A DNA stretch of 64,000 nt from JAABTH01 sp964390725 (GTDB lineage: Bacteria > Bacillota > Dethiobacteria > DTU022): the NCBI GenBank assembly GCA_964390725.1, contig CAYMIW010000006.1, positions 33,636 through 97,635 on the forward strand, read 5' to 3'. The translations under genes and the position numbers were made by a program. Numbering within the stretch: the first letter of the stretch is position 1; each line of letters opens with the position of its first letter. The notes beneath the pieces were generated by a model. That model was not told the DNA's origin, searched no databases, and was given only the letters and a program-made list of their open reading frames with translations. Shown here one piece after another: positions 27,474-37,307 of this stretch.

Positions 27474-28499
27474 ATGGCCGAATATAACATCGTAGGAATA
27501 CGTAATAACCAAAAATACCTGCAGCGTGCGATAGACTATTTTTCTGCCAGGTGGGACATCAGCCGAGAAATTTACGATGATTGTATCAGCAACAGCGTGG
27601 TAACCACCAGTCCCCTGCCGCGTTGGTACCTGATGCTTAACGATGATAAAATTATTGGTGGTTATGGTTTAATCACCAATGATTTTATCAGCCGCCAGGA
27701 CTTATTCCCCTGGTTATGCGCCCTTTATATTGATGAAGAGTACAGGGGCAGCCGGCTGGGGTCAAAACTGCTGGAACACTGTAAAACCGAGGCGTCAAAA
27801 CTGGGTTACAAGAAGCTTTATCTCAGCACAGATCTCGAAGGTTATTACGAAAAATATGGCTGGAAGGCTCTCGCCCATGGATATCATCCCTTGGAAGCTG
27901 AATCCATGATTTATGAGATTGATATTGAACCAGGACATAACAAAACTAGATTTATAGGTAACCCAACGCTGGAAACAGAAAGGCTTGTGCTCCGCACATT
28001 TGAAACAACAGATGCAGAAGATGTTTTTGAATATGCAGGGCAACCTGTTGTATCACGCTACCTTACCTGGTATCCACATCAGTCGATAAGCGATGCTGCA
28101 GATTATATAAACCTTGTGCGCGAACGGATAAAAAAAGATGAAGCAGGTGAGTGGGGTATTCAGTTAAAAGAAATGGGTAGAATTATAGGTGCAATAGGAT
28201 TTGTCAACTTCGATCAAAAAAACTCCTGCGCCGAACTTGGCTATGTCATTTCCGATCAATACTGGGGGCAGGGTATTATGCCGGAAGCAATAAAATGTGT
28301 AATTCGGTTTGCATTTGACAAAATGAACCTGCAGAGAATCGAAGCAGTACACTACCTGGAAAACGAGACCTCAGGCAGAGCAATGCAGAAAGCAGGAATG
28401 CGGTATGAAGGGTTGCTGCGCAGTAAAATCTTTGCCAAGGATAAATTCTGGGATGTAAAATTATATGCCATTACTAAAAGTGATTTACAAAACAGGTAA
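27474..28499 (+). CDS. Double GNAT acetyltransferase
   Basis: ATG 27474 follows GGGAGGG by six bases. About 341 residues with two acetyltransferase domains. The first (residues about 1-150) has 'LYIDEEYRGSRLGSKLL', the acetyl-CoA loop. The second (about 160-335) is RimJ/RimL-like ('ETERLVLRTFE', 'LGYVISDQYWGQGIMPEAI', 'NETSGRAMQKAGMRYEG'). The fusion may be a dual-substrate enzyme or an antibiotic/peptide acetylase; the substrate is unknown. Divergent from the CFA-like gene. Confidence 0.85.
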   Translation: MAEYNIVGIRNNQKYLQRAIDYFSARWDISREIYDDCISNSVVTTSPLPRWYLMLNDDKIIGGYGLITNDFISRQDLFPWLCALYIDEEYRGSRLGSKLLEHCKTEASKLGYKKLYLSTDLEGYYEKYGWKALAHGYHPLEAESMIYEIDIEPGHNKTRFIGNPTLETERLVLRTFETTDAEDVFEYAGQPVVSRYLTWYPHQSISDAADYINLVRERIKKDEAGEWGIQLKEMGRIIGAIGFVNFDQKNSCAELGYVISDQYWGQGIMPEAIKCVIRFAFDKMNLQRIEAVHYLENETSGRAMQKAGMRYEGLLRSKIFAKDKFWDVKLYAITKSDLQNR

Positions 28500-28648
28500 G
28501 TCAATAAATGGTTGATCACATACTTTTGGCAAAGCCAGGCCAATTATTGTTCAAAAACGGTTAGAAGATTTTATCCGTGATTCCAGCACTTCGCGCACCC
28601 TCAGAAATCTATTTTCTTCAGTAGAAAATCTAATACATTTGTTGTCAG

Positions 28649-28896
28649 CTAAAACCTCAATACACTTTCGAGCATCATAACATCTGAAATATTCTTCATA
28701 GCAACTATATCTTTTAAAACAAAACAATAAATGCTAATTACCTGCTTGCTTGTGATGCCATTATTGAATAGGTAGGCTTTATAAATTTCAAGCAAGGTAG
28801 ACTTCCCGCATCTGCAAACGCCGGTTATCACCTTGATAATGTTTTATCTTTATAACCTAATAATTTATTAAAACAGTCTTGTCGTACTATCCTCAT
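28649..28896 (-). pseudogene. AAA ATPase (DUF4143-type) N-terminal remnant
   Basis: From ATG 28896 the frame reads 'MRIVRQDCFNKLLGYKDK' and stops. After a one-base shift it continues 'ITGVCRCGKSTLLEIYKAYL', a Walker A region typical of the large clostridial ATP-binding family with a C-terminal DUF4143. It then fades out; nothing of the Walker B or the C-terminal domain remains. The surrounding 28500-29052 holds no intact gene. Confidence 0.75.
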
Positions 28897-29052
28897 GATA
28901 CTCGCCCTTATTGCATTAAAATACAAAAATATATTATAAGCAACAAGTTAATGTATCATAATGCAAAAATACAATGCTGTTCTTGGCAAGGGGGGAATGA
29001 TAGCTTTGCCCGACTATTGTTCATCCCAGCGATCAATAATGAAAGTTGATAA

Positions 29053-31275
29053 TTAGTAACCGATTCTGCCTGCTTCAACAATTTTCCAGCCATTTTTGGT
29101 TTTGACTACAAATAAATTCATTAGCCAGCCTACCTTGCAAAGTATGCTAAGCTTCTGCGGTACTGTAACCTCGATCTCTATCCTACCTTCTGCGCTATAA
29201 GTCTCCAAAACTATCTTGCCTGGTTTAACGGCAACAACTTCGAAAACGTCATCAAGATCCTCTGCCTCTTCTTCAGTATCATCTAAATCGGACATGGCCA
29301 GGTAATCAAATAGGGCTTCAGCAAAATCATCTACGGCAGGCAGTTCCTGGGCTGCCTTTACTGCTTCTTCTGTCATAAGTTCAAAGTCATCTTGATTAAT
29401 ATAGCCACGATTAAAAAGCCAGCGGCCAAGTTTTTTTATGACTGTAGCACTGGTTTTCTGTAGATTTTTACCGCAGATTATCTTGTTGGGCAAAAAGTAT
29501 GAAAGAAATTCCACTGCAGATTCCGCAACGTACTCTGGTCCGAAAAGATTACAAAACAGATTCTCTTGATCAGAATTTTCACTATAATGCTGATCGAAGA
29601 GCTTTTTTTCTTCACCGTTTAAATAGTTATAACTATAACTTTCTATACAAGTCTTAAAAAATTCTATTACGTTTTCATATTGGTTATAGGTGCTTTTTGC
29701 CAGGCGCATAGCCTGTTCGGCAAGAAAAGCTTGTAACAATTGTTCGATGGTGATGTTAGTAGTTGCCACCATTACCTTTTTTTCAAAGGCCAGTAAATTG
29801 TTTTTTAACCATTCAAAAGCTCCGGGGCTTTTCTCCCAGGTTTTTTTGGCTTCTGCGGCATAGCAGATCGCCTCAGATGGTTCGCCCCAGCTGTAGTGTT
29901 TCGGGAGATGGTAAGGTATATACTTTTCCCCTGACAGATAGCTGCAAACGTGCTTGTTGGCAGCAATTGCTTTGTGCAGAATTTTTTGTGCGTTATCAGA
30001 ATCAGTCCGGAACAGATAAAGCGCTTGATTATAAAGCATAAAGCAGCTTTCTTCCTCACCATGTTCCTTAAAAAATTGCTCAAGCTCTGCCCGGCGATCA
30101 AGAAGAAGCAGCAAGTCGCCTATAGCATAGCGCACCCCCTGGTTGTCCGATGGATTCAGTTTAAGCATTTCCCGGTAGATTTCAAGAGCCTGCGCGTATT
30201 CATTTTGATTGCGGTGGCAATCAGCCAGGCCCAGTAAAGCGCGCATATAAGGTCTTGTTTCAAGAATCATCCAAAAATGTCCGGTATTCTTCTTGATAAA
30301 AAGATCACCAAGGGCTGCTTTACCGACCAACACCGCCCTTTTGGACAGCAGGCACTTTTCTTCGTCGTATTTGCTGTATAACGAGAGGTAATTTAGAGCA
30401 TCGGCGCAGTAGGGTGAATGTTCAAGAGCGCGGTAGGCAGCTTTGTGCCCCTTGATTGTACCACCTTCCTCCCAGGCTTGATCATTGATCAGGTTTGCTT
30501 CTTCCATTAGAACTTCAGAAAATTGAAGATTCTGAAGTGGAACAGTGAGGTATTGGGGCAGTTCGGCGGAAGGGGGAATTGATGCTGCCCTGCTCGATGA
30601 ATCTTTTGCCAGGGTTAACGGTAGTTGATCATTACTTGTTTCTTCGGTACTAAAAGCACTTACGAAGGCTTTGTAAGCAGGAACCTTTTTAGGATGGCCT
30701 GAGTGCAGGTTGTCTTGCCAGATTTTTCTGCAGTCACCATGAGCAGACAGGCCTAATATCGAATCGTAGATATTGGCTTTATGCAGCTCGATCGAAGCTT
30801 TAAAATGAAGAGTTGAGCGGTAGAGAATTTGTGACCACAGATGTTCTTCCAGGGCTTTAATAACGTGACCCCCTGAAGAGAACCCAACCGTGGGGTTAAA
30901 AGGAGCAACTCCTACTTTTTTAAGCCCCTCAAAGAGAGCAGGTGAAGAAATTGCTTTGGGAATCGCAAGATTATCAGGCAGACCCCAAAAATGAGCTTCA
31001 GCTTTATCGCTCTGCCAGGCATGGTATAAAAATTCGGCTAGGGGAAACATTTGCCTGGTGGTGACAACCTGGAAAATAAAATTACCGCTGAAGCGGTCAA
31101 TTACCACGTGGTAAACCAGTAACTCTTTTTTTGATCCCCGGCAGTTCTTTAGTGTCACTGTATTTGGTTTTTCCTGATAGGTAAGGATCCCCTTTGCAGT
31201 AAGATAGAAGTGACGAGAAACGGTCACCATAAGCTGATGGGCCTGGTTGGAAAAAGTTATATCGTTTTTGTTCAC
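29053..31275 (-). CDS. Large TPR protein with integrase-like N-terminal region
   Basis: 740 residues from GTG 31275 (GGGAGG seven bases upstream). Residues about 50-165 look like a degenerate retroviral-integrase fold: 'VYHVVIDRFSG', 'FWGLPDNLAIPKAI', 'GLKKVGV' and 'GFSSGGHVIKALEEHLW' follow the spacing of D-D-E enzymes. Residues about 270-480 contain tetratricopeptide helices ('ALLGLADCHRNQNEYAQALE', 'IYREMLKLNPSDNQGVRYAI'). The last 250 residues are helical and end in an acidic patch and a short beta region. No signal peptide. Function unknown; possibly a scaffold evolved from a transposon-derived protein. Confidence 0.7.
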   Translation of the reverse strand: MNKNDITFSNQAHQLMVTVSRHFYLTAKGILTYQEKPNTVTLKNCRGSKKELLVYHVVIDRFSGNFIFQVVTTRQMFPLAEFLYHAWQSDKAEAHFWGLPDNLAIPKAISSPALFEGLKKVGVAPFNPTVGFSSGGHVIKALEEHLWSQILYRSTLHFKASIELHKANIYDSILGLSAHGDCRKIWQDNLHSGHPKKVPAYKAFVSAFSTEETSNDQLPLTLAKDSSSRAASIPPSAELPQYLTVPLQNLQFSEVLMEEANLINDQAWEEGGTIKGHKAAYRALEHSPYCADALNYLSLYSKYDEEKCLLSKRAVLVGKAALGDLFIKKNTGHFWMILETRPYMRALLGLADCHRNQNEYAQALEIYREMLKLNPSDNQGVRYAIGDLLLLLDRRAELEQFFKEHGEEESCFMLYNQALYLFRTDSDNAQKILHKAIAANKHVCSYLSGEKYIPYHLPKHYSWGEPSEAICYAAEAKKTWEKSPGAFEWLKNNLLAFEKKVMVATTNITIEQLLQAFLAEQAMRLAKSTYNQYENVIEFFKTCIESYSYNYLNGEEKKLFDQHYSENSDQENLFCNLFGPEYVAESAVEFLSYFLPNKIICGKNLQKTSATVIKKLGRWLFNRGYINQDDFELMTEEAVKAAQELPAVDDFAEALFDYLAMSDLDDTEEEAEDLDDVFEVVAVKPGKIVLETYSAEGRIEIEVTVPQKLSILCKVGWLMNLFVVKTKNGWKIVEAGRIGY

Positions 31276-31686
31276 GATTTGGCCTCCCGATAAATTCTTA
31301 ATTAGTACTAAAATAATTAGCCATAAGAAGTCAATATTCCTCTAAAATGGTTGTTCTTTTCCCCAGGGCAGATATAAAAACACATCCATAATGTTGTAAC
31401 GTTCTAATGTCAAAACAGAAGTCCGATGTGCTTCCTTCTTGTCCTGCGCCACTCCTATCGGCAAAGTGTCAGGCTGAGCCCCAAAATCTCCCTCTCCCCA
31501 GTCAAGAGAAAGTTAAAGTTTTGTATATATATTCGATATTTACAGCAGGGAATAACTTATTAGTGTAGAAAATATTAGAATACTGCAACTTCTCAGGACA
31601 ATATCACCATGAGCAATGTGCAGGGAACAGCAGACTTGCTAAATTATACCCAACTAAACTCTCGCGAAGGATGAGTACACCATTCT
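31276..31686. other. Intergenic, nothing recognised
   Basis: No open frame of note, no clear promoter or terminator and no recognised repeat. It separates the TPR gene from restriction-gene debris. Confidence 0.5.
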
Positions 31687-31791
31687 ATGGGCCCAGCCGA
31701 GCTGAAAAGTAAGGTCGGCAAAATAAAGGTGTGGCAGCGAGGCGGCGAACGAGCTCCGCATAAACCGCTGCTGCTTCTTTTTGTTTTGTGA
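31687..31791 (+). pseudogene. N-terminal remnant of SBD-HNH restriction endonuclease
   Basis: A 34-codon frame contains 'KVWQRGGERAPHKPLLLLFV', which matches the start of the McrA-like sulfur-binding/HNH endonuclease family that cuts phosphorothioated DNA. It stops at once. The rest of the gene is missing; the next gene of the same kind of pair begins 25 bases later. Confidence 0.6.
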
Positions 31792-31815
31792 ACTCATATT
31801 TAATTTGGTGATAAC

Positions 31816-32714
31816 ATGGATGAACTGATCAGAACAGCAGCTTTCCAATGGGTTGAGAAGCAAGTTAACCTACATGGCGGGTTTATCCCCTGCAAACTCT
31901 TGGAACAAGGTTTTGAATTCCAGGGTCAAAAAATAACTTTGACCGGACCACAGGGATATGGAAACCTGCTGCGATAGAACTTCCGCTTTCTATATACACC
32001 AGACCGGATGGACCTTACCCCGATTTTAGGACGGACGATGGTTTCTTAGTCTATCGTTATCGTGGGACTGATCCTAACCATAGCGATAATGTTGGCCTTC
32101 GTAATGCTATGCAAAATAGAATACCACTAATCTATTTTTGCCGAGTTAAGAAAGGGGTTTGTTTGGCTAATTGGCCGGTATTTATCGAAGGCGATCAGGT
32201 AGAAAAACTAACCTTTGTAGTTTCCATTACAGCACACAATACTATTTATAACAATAAAGAACTAACTCAAGGGCAACTCGCACTTGAAGAGGAGCAGCTA
32301 TACCGAAAATATGCTACACAAGAAGCTTTGCACCGGTTACACCAAGAAGAATTCAGGATAAGAGTTTTGTCAGCCTACAAAGAACAATGTGTTTTCTGCC
32401 GCCTTAGGCACCCAGAGCTTCTTTATGCGGCACACATAATCCCTGACGGCGAAGAGGGTGGAGAACCGATTGTCCCTAACGGTCTTTCACTCTGTAAAAT
32501 TCACCACGCAGCATATGATAGAAATATAGTTGGTGTAAATCCCGATTATAAAATAATCGTGCGTAAAGATATTTTAGAAGAAATAGATGGGCTTAACTAG
32601 TATGGTATTCAGGAGGTGCATAGACAGAAGATAATAATACCGGAGGAAAGGGCATATAGGCCAGATAGAGAACGGATAGCTATTAGGTATGAACGTTTTA
32701 TGAAAGCAGTTTAA
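31816..32714 (+). pseudogene. HNH endonuclease, frameshifted and with premature stop
   Basis: ATG 31816 opens 'MDELIRTAAFQWVEKQ' and runs to about 31950, where one base shift is needed to continue 'GIWKPAAIELPLSIYTR'. The large downstream block has 'VYRYRGTDPNHSDNVGLRNAM' and an HNH_2 region: 'CVFCRLRHPELLYAAHIIPD', 'VPNGLSLCKIHHAAYDRN'. A TAG at 32598 interrupts a still-homologous tail ('YRPDRERIAIRYERF') ending at 32714. The HNH core itself is intact. The family is a putative modification-dependent restriction nuclease. Confidence 0.85.
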
Positions 32715-32879
32715 AAGTAAGCGTCAAAACGAGCACGCCTTGCTAAAGCAACCAGCCTATGCCTGATTACCCAGTTTACCACCCCGGCAAAGCGCAGGCA
32801 ATTCGCCGGACCAGGGCATTAACTTATCAAGCTCAGCAGAATCGTTTAAATCAATATTAGGCAATTGTTCGAGTAAATA

Positions 32880-34322
32880 TTAAAGATAAGCATAAGGGCT
32901 CAAACCATTTTCCTTGGCCGTTTCGACCATGCTGTAAAGAATGGCACTTGCCGTTGCGCCCCTGGCTGTATTGGCAAAGAGCCAATTTTTGCAACCTATT
33001 ACAAAATTTTTAATGAAACGCTCGGCCCGGTTGTTATCGAACTCAAGACGGCCATCGAGCAAAAACCCATGAAGCTTCTCTTTTTGATTAAGGCAGTAAG
33101 TGATCGCTTCACCGAAAGCACTTTTTGGCAGCACTCTTGGTCTTTGAAAAGCAAGCCACTCATAGAACTGATCAACTAAAGGCCGGCTTAATTCCTGGCG
33201 TTTGGCATGGCGCTCATCAGCACTTAACTCTTTGAAATCGCGCTCCAGCATGAAAAGCGCATTGATATGCTTTAAAGCCTCTTTGGCCGGGACATCAACC
33301 TTCTTCTGGTCAGCCGGCAGCGCTTTTAGCGCCTCGTCGAATTTACGACGGGCATGCGCCCAACAGCCGACTAAGGTCACATTCGGGATACTGTTGTAGC
33401 CGGGATAACCGTCTACATGCAGGTAACCCTTGAAACCGGTTAAAAAATGAATCGGGTGCTTTGATGCCCTGGTGGTCTGGTAATCAAAGACCACCAGCAG
33501 CGGACCGTCACGACCACTGACATAAAGCCAGAAGTAGGATTTGTTTGCCGCTGTTCGGCCATCTTCTTTTAAGACCTGCAGCTCCGTTTCATCACCATGC
33601 AGCACTTTTTGCTGCAGTAAATGCACCTTGAAGCGCTCGTAAAGTGGGCTAAACCAGTTTTCAGCAGCCTTGATCATCCAGTTGGCCATATTCTGACAAG
33701 AGATGCTGATTCCTAACCGCTCCAGCGACTTTTCCTGACGGTATAAAGGCAACCTTTCCACATATTTTTGGCTGATGATGTGAGCGACCGTTCCGGCCGA
33801 GGCAATGCTGCCGGAAAAAGCGGGTTTAGGCATTGGCGCGGTGCTAATTTTAGTGCCGGTACCTTCGTTTTCACAGGTTCTGCAGGCATAAAGATGACGG
33901 ACATGCTCAGTTACTTTGACCTGGGCCGGAATGATTTCTAACTCACGCCTGGTTTCTGTGCTCATTTCATGTAAATCATCACCGCAAGTCTGGCAGCTTA
34001 GCTCTTCTTCGCTTAAGCGGTAATGAATGGTTTCGGTGGGCAGATCGCTTAAATCTTCCCTGTTCTTGCCCCGCTTCTTGCGCTGATGGGTCGCTACTTC
34101 AATGGTCGGCTCTTCAGCTTTAGGGTCTGTCTCTTTTTCCGGCTCGTTGAAGATACAGAGCTGCCCATCGCCGGCTTCGCTTTTGCGGTAATATCTTTGC
34201 TGCTGGCTTAGGCGGTATTGCTCTTCATACCAGCTCAACTTAGCAGAAAGATCAGCAATTTGCTCAGCTTGCCTGGCGCATAAATTTAGTAGATCTTGGA
34301 TCATTTGAGCTGTATTTTCCAT
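32880..34322 (-). CDS. tnpC: IS66 transposase TnpC, C-terminally truncated by a stop
   Basis: 480 residues. An N-terminal coiled coil with 'KLSWYEEQYRLSQQQRYYRK' is followed by the zinc-binding 'CQTCGDDLHEMSTETRRELE', the DDE domain ('VLHGDETELQVL', 'HVDGYPGYN', 'GCWAHARRKF') and 'FDNNRAERFIKNFVIG'. A TAA at 32880 cuts the protein, but the homologous sequence continues in frame after it ('YLLEQLPNIDLNDSAELDKL', 'MPWSGELPALC') to about 32757. The catalytic core is complete; activity without TnpB is doubtful. Confidence 0.88.
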   Translation of the reverse strand: MENTAQMIQDLLNLCARQAEQIADLSAKLSWYEEQYRLSQQQRYYRKSEAGDGQLCIFNEPEKETDPKAEEPTIEVATHQRKKRGKNREDLSDLPTETIHYRLSEEELSCQTCGDDLHEMSTETRRELEIIPAQVKVTEHVRHLYACRTCENEGTGTKISTAPMPKPAFSGSIASAGTVAHIISQKYVERLPLYRQEKSLERLGISISCQNMANWMIKAAENWFSPLYERFKVHLLQQKVLHGDETELQVLKEDGRTAANKSYFWLYVSGRDGPLLVVFDYQTTRASKHPIHFLTGFKGYLHVDGYPGYNSIPNVTLVGCWAHARRKFDEALKALPADQKKVDVPAKEALKHINALFMLERDFKELSADERHAKRQELSRPLVDQFYEWLAFQRPRVLPKSAFGEAITYCLNQKEKLHGFLLDGRLEFDNNRAERFIKNFVIGCKNWLFANTARGATASAILYSMVETAKENGLSPYAYL

Positions 34323-34372
34323 ATCAATTAGTTCGGCAAAAACAGCTTAAATCCTTTATTTTAAAGGCTTAT

Positions 34373-34516
34373 TTAGCAATTTATTTTTAAATTGCGGTAA
34401 GTTAGCTGGTGAACTTTCAGGTTGTTGTTGTGGCACCAGGTGGCCATGCTTTGACCGCTTGTTTTGAAATCATTGATCAGTTCGGTCCAGTTTTCAGGGC
34501 TTGCTTGACTGCTCAT
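34373..34516 (-). CDS. IS66 accessory protein TnpA-like fragment
   Basis: 47 codons from ATG 34516 with AAGGAGG in front. 'NWTELINDFKTSGQSMATWC' is the N-terminal helix-turn-helix region of IS66 accessory TnpA proteins. The usual rest and the following tnpB are missing, so this is a truncated relic within the element. Confidence 0.65.
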   Translation of the reverse strand: MSSQASPENWTELINDFKTSGQSMATWCHNNNLKVHQLTYRNLKINC

Positions 34517-34597
34517 TTAAAAACCTCCTTCGTAGGTTTTTGGTTCTTTTCCCACGGGAGAAGGCAGATTACTATGTGTGTGTTATGAGACGCTTAC

Positions 34598-34906
34598 GAT
34601 GCTATAGAGAACGGTGCAGAGCTGGAGATTGTTTACCTGAAAAATACAGATGAAAAGACGGTAAGAGTAATCAGGCCTGTAAGCGTGGGTATGATGAATT
34701 ACCGGGGCAGGAATTTCCTGGGTCTGTCTGCTTATTGCTGCCTGCGAGAAGAGTTGCGTACCTTCCGGGTTGATCGGATATTGCAGGTAAGAGATGGAGA
34801 TACAGTCTATGAAGATGAGGGTTCAAGTTTTGTACTGCTCCATATTGAGCTAAAAGGCCCAGCCAGGCGCAGGATTGTTAAGCATGACATAGGGGAAAAT
34901 AGTTGA
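34598..34906 (+). pseudogene. WYL-domain regulator, C-terminal remnant
   Basis: The open frame begins exactly at the IS66 end and reads 'AIENGAELEIVYLKNTDEKT', then 'VRVIRPVSVG', 'YRGRNFLGLSAYCCLREELR' and 'TFRVDRIL', the core of a WYL ligand-binding domain. The HTH part is absent, presumably lost with the insertion. Confidence 0.75.
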
Positions 34907-35082
34907 TGAATTAACCTGATCCTTGATAGACTTAAACCATTTCACGAAGTGGTCGAATTATACTGGATTGAACGGTCGGATACGCCGGAATACGCAGAAA
35001 CTACCTGAGTAAAAATAAGTATCAGAACTGGAACTGTAGATCATGAAAAAAATGATGAAATCCATACCGCTATGCAATACAA

Positions 35083-36996
35083 TTAAACTTTTTCTTTATT
35101 AAGTTTTCTATATAGAGTAACACGACTGATACCCAATGATTTAGCTGCAGCTGATTTGTTTCCGTTAAAATAGTTAATCGTGCTCTCTATCACCTCTTTG
35201 TTCACATCTAAGTCTGTTTCAGTTTCTTTATTGGGTTTTTCTTTAATAGTGTCACTGTTCTTGTAAAGACTATCAATTTCTGCCGCTTCTTTAAGAAGAT
35301 TAAGTATTTCGTCTTTGGAAAATGATTTTTGATGTTTGAACATTATAATAAAACGTTCAATAGTGTTTTCCAGTTCTCGTACATTCCCTTCCCATCGTTT
35401 GTTTGTTAATACTTTACAGATATTAGGAAGTATTGGTTTAAGGCTTATCAGTAATTCGTGGTCATGTATTTTGAAAAAATATTCTATTAATGGCAGGAGG
35501 TCTTCTATCCTTTGTCTTAAGGGCGGTATTTTTAGTTGCAAAACACTAATTCTATAGTAAAAATCTTTGCGAAAAGTCTCCTTCTTTAATGACTGTGCTA
35601 AATTTTTATTAGTGGCACAGATTACTCTTACATTAATTGGTATGATATTTTCACCACCAACTCGCATCAGTTCTCTTTCTTGAATCACTCTGAGTAATTT
35701 GCTTTGAATAGAAAGAGAGATGTCCCCTATTTCATCTAAAAAAATAGTCCCATCATGAGCTAGCTCAAATAATCCTGGCTTTCCTCCTTGCCGAGCACCG
35801 GTAAACGCACCTCCAACATAACCAAATAATTCACTATTTAAAAGACTCTCTGGCAAAGCAGCACAATTAATTGCTACAAATGGGCCTTTATTTCTAGTGC
35901 TATGGTTGTGTATACTTTGTGCAAAAAGCTCTTTCCCTGTTCCAGTTTCCCCTAAAATTAAAATTGTTGAATTACTTTCTGCATAACTCATAGCTGTTTT
36001 CTTAACTTTTTTCAAGATTGAACTGTTGCCAATAATATCATTAAATTTATATCGGGCATTAAGTTTCTTATTGTGTTGCCTCATTCGGATTTTTTGCTCT
36101 GTTTTTTGTATAGAACTTGTATCATGGAAAGTGCTTACTGTTCCCTGTACTTCCCCACTAACAATTATTGGGATAGAAGTAATAACTATTTTTTTATAAT
36201 TAAAGTTTATAATCTGATTTATAATGGGTTCATTGGTTTGGAATATACTAAGTAATTCTTGATCCGTAATTACTTTTTCAATAGATTGATATAATGCTTC
36301 AGATGCAGGTATTCCTAATAATTGCTCAGATAGTGAATTATAAACTGTAATCTTATTATTATTGTCAATGCTTAGGATTGCGCCATATGTGTAGCTTGTA
36401 ACAGCTTTAAGTTGTTCTATCCTTTCATATTCTATTTTCTTAATATTAATTAAATCGGCAGTATGAATAATAGCAGCCCTAATTGAATTCTCAGAAAAAA
36501 GAGATATTCCCATCATTCCATATTTTTGTGCCACTTCGCCTACATAACTTGCACCTACAACAGTCTTATACCCTTGATTACGTAATTCTCGAATATAAGC
36601 TTCAATATCCTCGTCGTTATCAAAAACGTTTTGCTCAAATTGTAATTTTAAATAATCTTGAATAAATTCTATTCCAGTATATTTCTGGCCAAAAACTACA
36701 ACCTTGACTTGTTTGCCTGGTTCATGTTCATAAGCAGTAATGATTGCCTTTTGAAAGTCATGGGTATTCATTTTTATTGGTACTATTGTGGCATTTAGGC
36801 CCAGTTTATTTAATCTATCTTCACTACGTTCACCACAAATTAATATATCTTCTTGGTTTATTATTATTTCGTAATTCAATAATTGCTCAGCTAGTAAATA
36901 GTTAACATCAATGTGAGGAGGGAATGAAATTTCCTTTATTATCCTCTTAGATTGTTCAATTAAATTTGCATAACCGATAATAAATACTTTTGTCAT
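35083..36996 (-). CDS. Sigma-54-dependent activator, PrpR-like
   Basis: 637 residues. The N-terminal 180 or so match the PrpR sensor domain of propionate-type activators ('ILICGERSEDRLNKLGL', 'VVGASYVGEVAQKYGM'). A PAS domain follows (about 195-305), then the AAA+ domain with Walker A 'LGETGTGKELFAQ' (about 345), the sigma-54-contacting GAFTGA loop (about 393) and Walker B 'GTIFLDEIGD'. A Fis-type helix-turn-helix closes the protein ('NGNKSAAAKSLGISRVTLYR'). All activation motifs are intact. It lies at the edge of the catabolic island and probably drives the two -24/-12 promoters at 39110 and 54481 in response to a pathway acid or CoA ester. Confidence 0.92.
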   Translation of the reverse strand: MTKVFIIGYANLIEQSKRIIKEISFPPHIDVNYLLAEQLLNYEIIINQEDILICGERSEDRLNKLGLNATIVPIKMNTHDFQKAIITAYEHEPGKQVKVVVFGQKYTGIEFIQDYLKLQFEQNVFDNDEDIEAYIRELRNQGYKTVVGASYVGEVAQKYGMMGISLFSENSIRAAIIHTADLINIKKIEYERIEQLKAVTSYTYGAILSIDNNNKITVYNSLSEQLLGIPASEALYQSIEKVITDQELLSIFQTNEPIINQIINFNYKKIVITSIPIIVSGEVQGTVSTFHDTSSIQKTEQKIRMRQHNKKLNARYKFNDIIGNSSILKKVKKTAMSYAESNSTILILGETGTGKELFAQSIHNHSTRNKGPFVAINCAALPESLLNSELFGYVGGAFTGARQGGKPGLFELAHDGTIFLDEIGDISLSIQSKLLRVIQERELMRVGGENIIPINVRVICATNKNLAQSLKKETFRKDFYYRISVLQLKIPPLRQRIEDLLPLIEYFFKIHDHELLISLKPILPNICKVLTNKRWEGNVRELENTIERFIIMFKHQKSFSKDEILNLLKEAAEIDSLYKNSDTIKEKPNKETETDLDVNKEVIESTINYFNGNKSAAAKSLGISRVTLYRKLNKEKV

Positions 36997-37307
36997 GATT
37001 TACCACCACATATCCCTTTCTATCCTTTCGGATGACACTGGTATTTTTGCTACTACTTGTGTGAATTGTAGATAATTTCTTGATCTTCTTTGGGTTTTAG
37101 CTATCCAATGGTAGAAAGTATCCATACATTGTTGATAATATTATAGAAAATCTATATAAATTATTTTAACATATTTCAAGTGTTACCTGTGAAACCTTTA
37201 TGAATCCAAACGATGGGTGCTAAATATTTTGAGCTGTTTTTTCACGGCATTCAGGCGGTGGTCATTAATTCAGTTGCAAGCCTTTACTCAAATTTATTAC
37301 TACTCTG
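36997..37307. other. Intergenic upstream of activator
   Basis: A+T-rich; should carry the activator's promoter. I see no convincing -35/-10 or -24/-12 element and no repeat. Confidence 0.4.

Larger units (their letters stand above)
32717..34597 (-). mobile_element. IS66-family insertion sequence, degenerate
   Basis: Ends are marked by GTAAGCGTC (32717-32725) and its complement GACGCTTAC (34589-34597), typical IS66 termini. It encodes a TnpA-like fragment and TnpC but no TnpB. No matching 8-base target duplication is seen (GTTTAAAA versus GATGCTAT). It lies between the HNH remnant and a WYL remnant. Confidence 0.8.
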
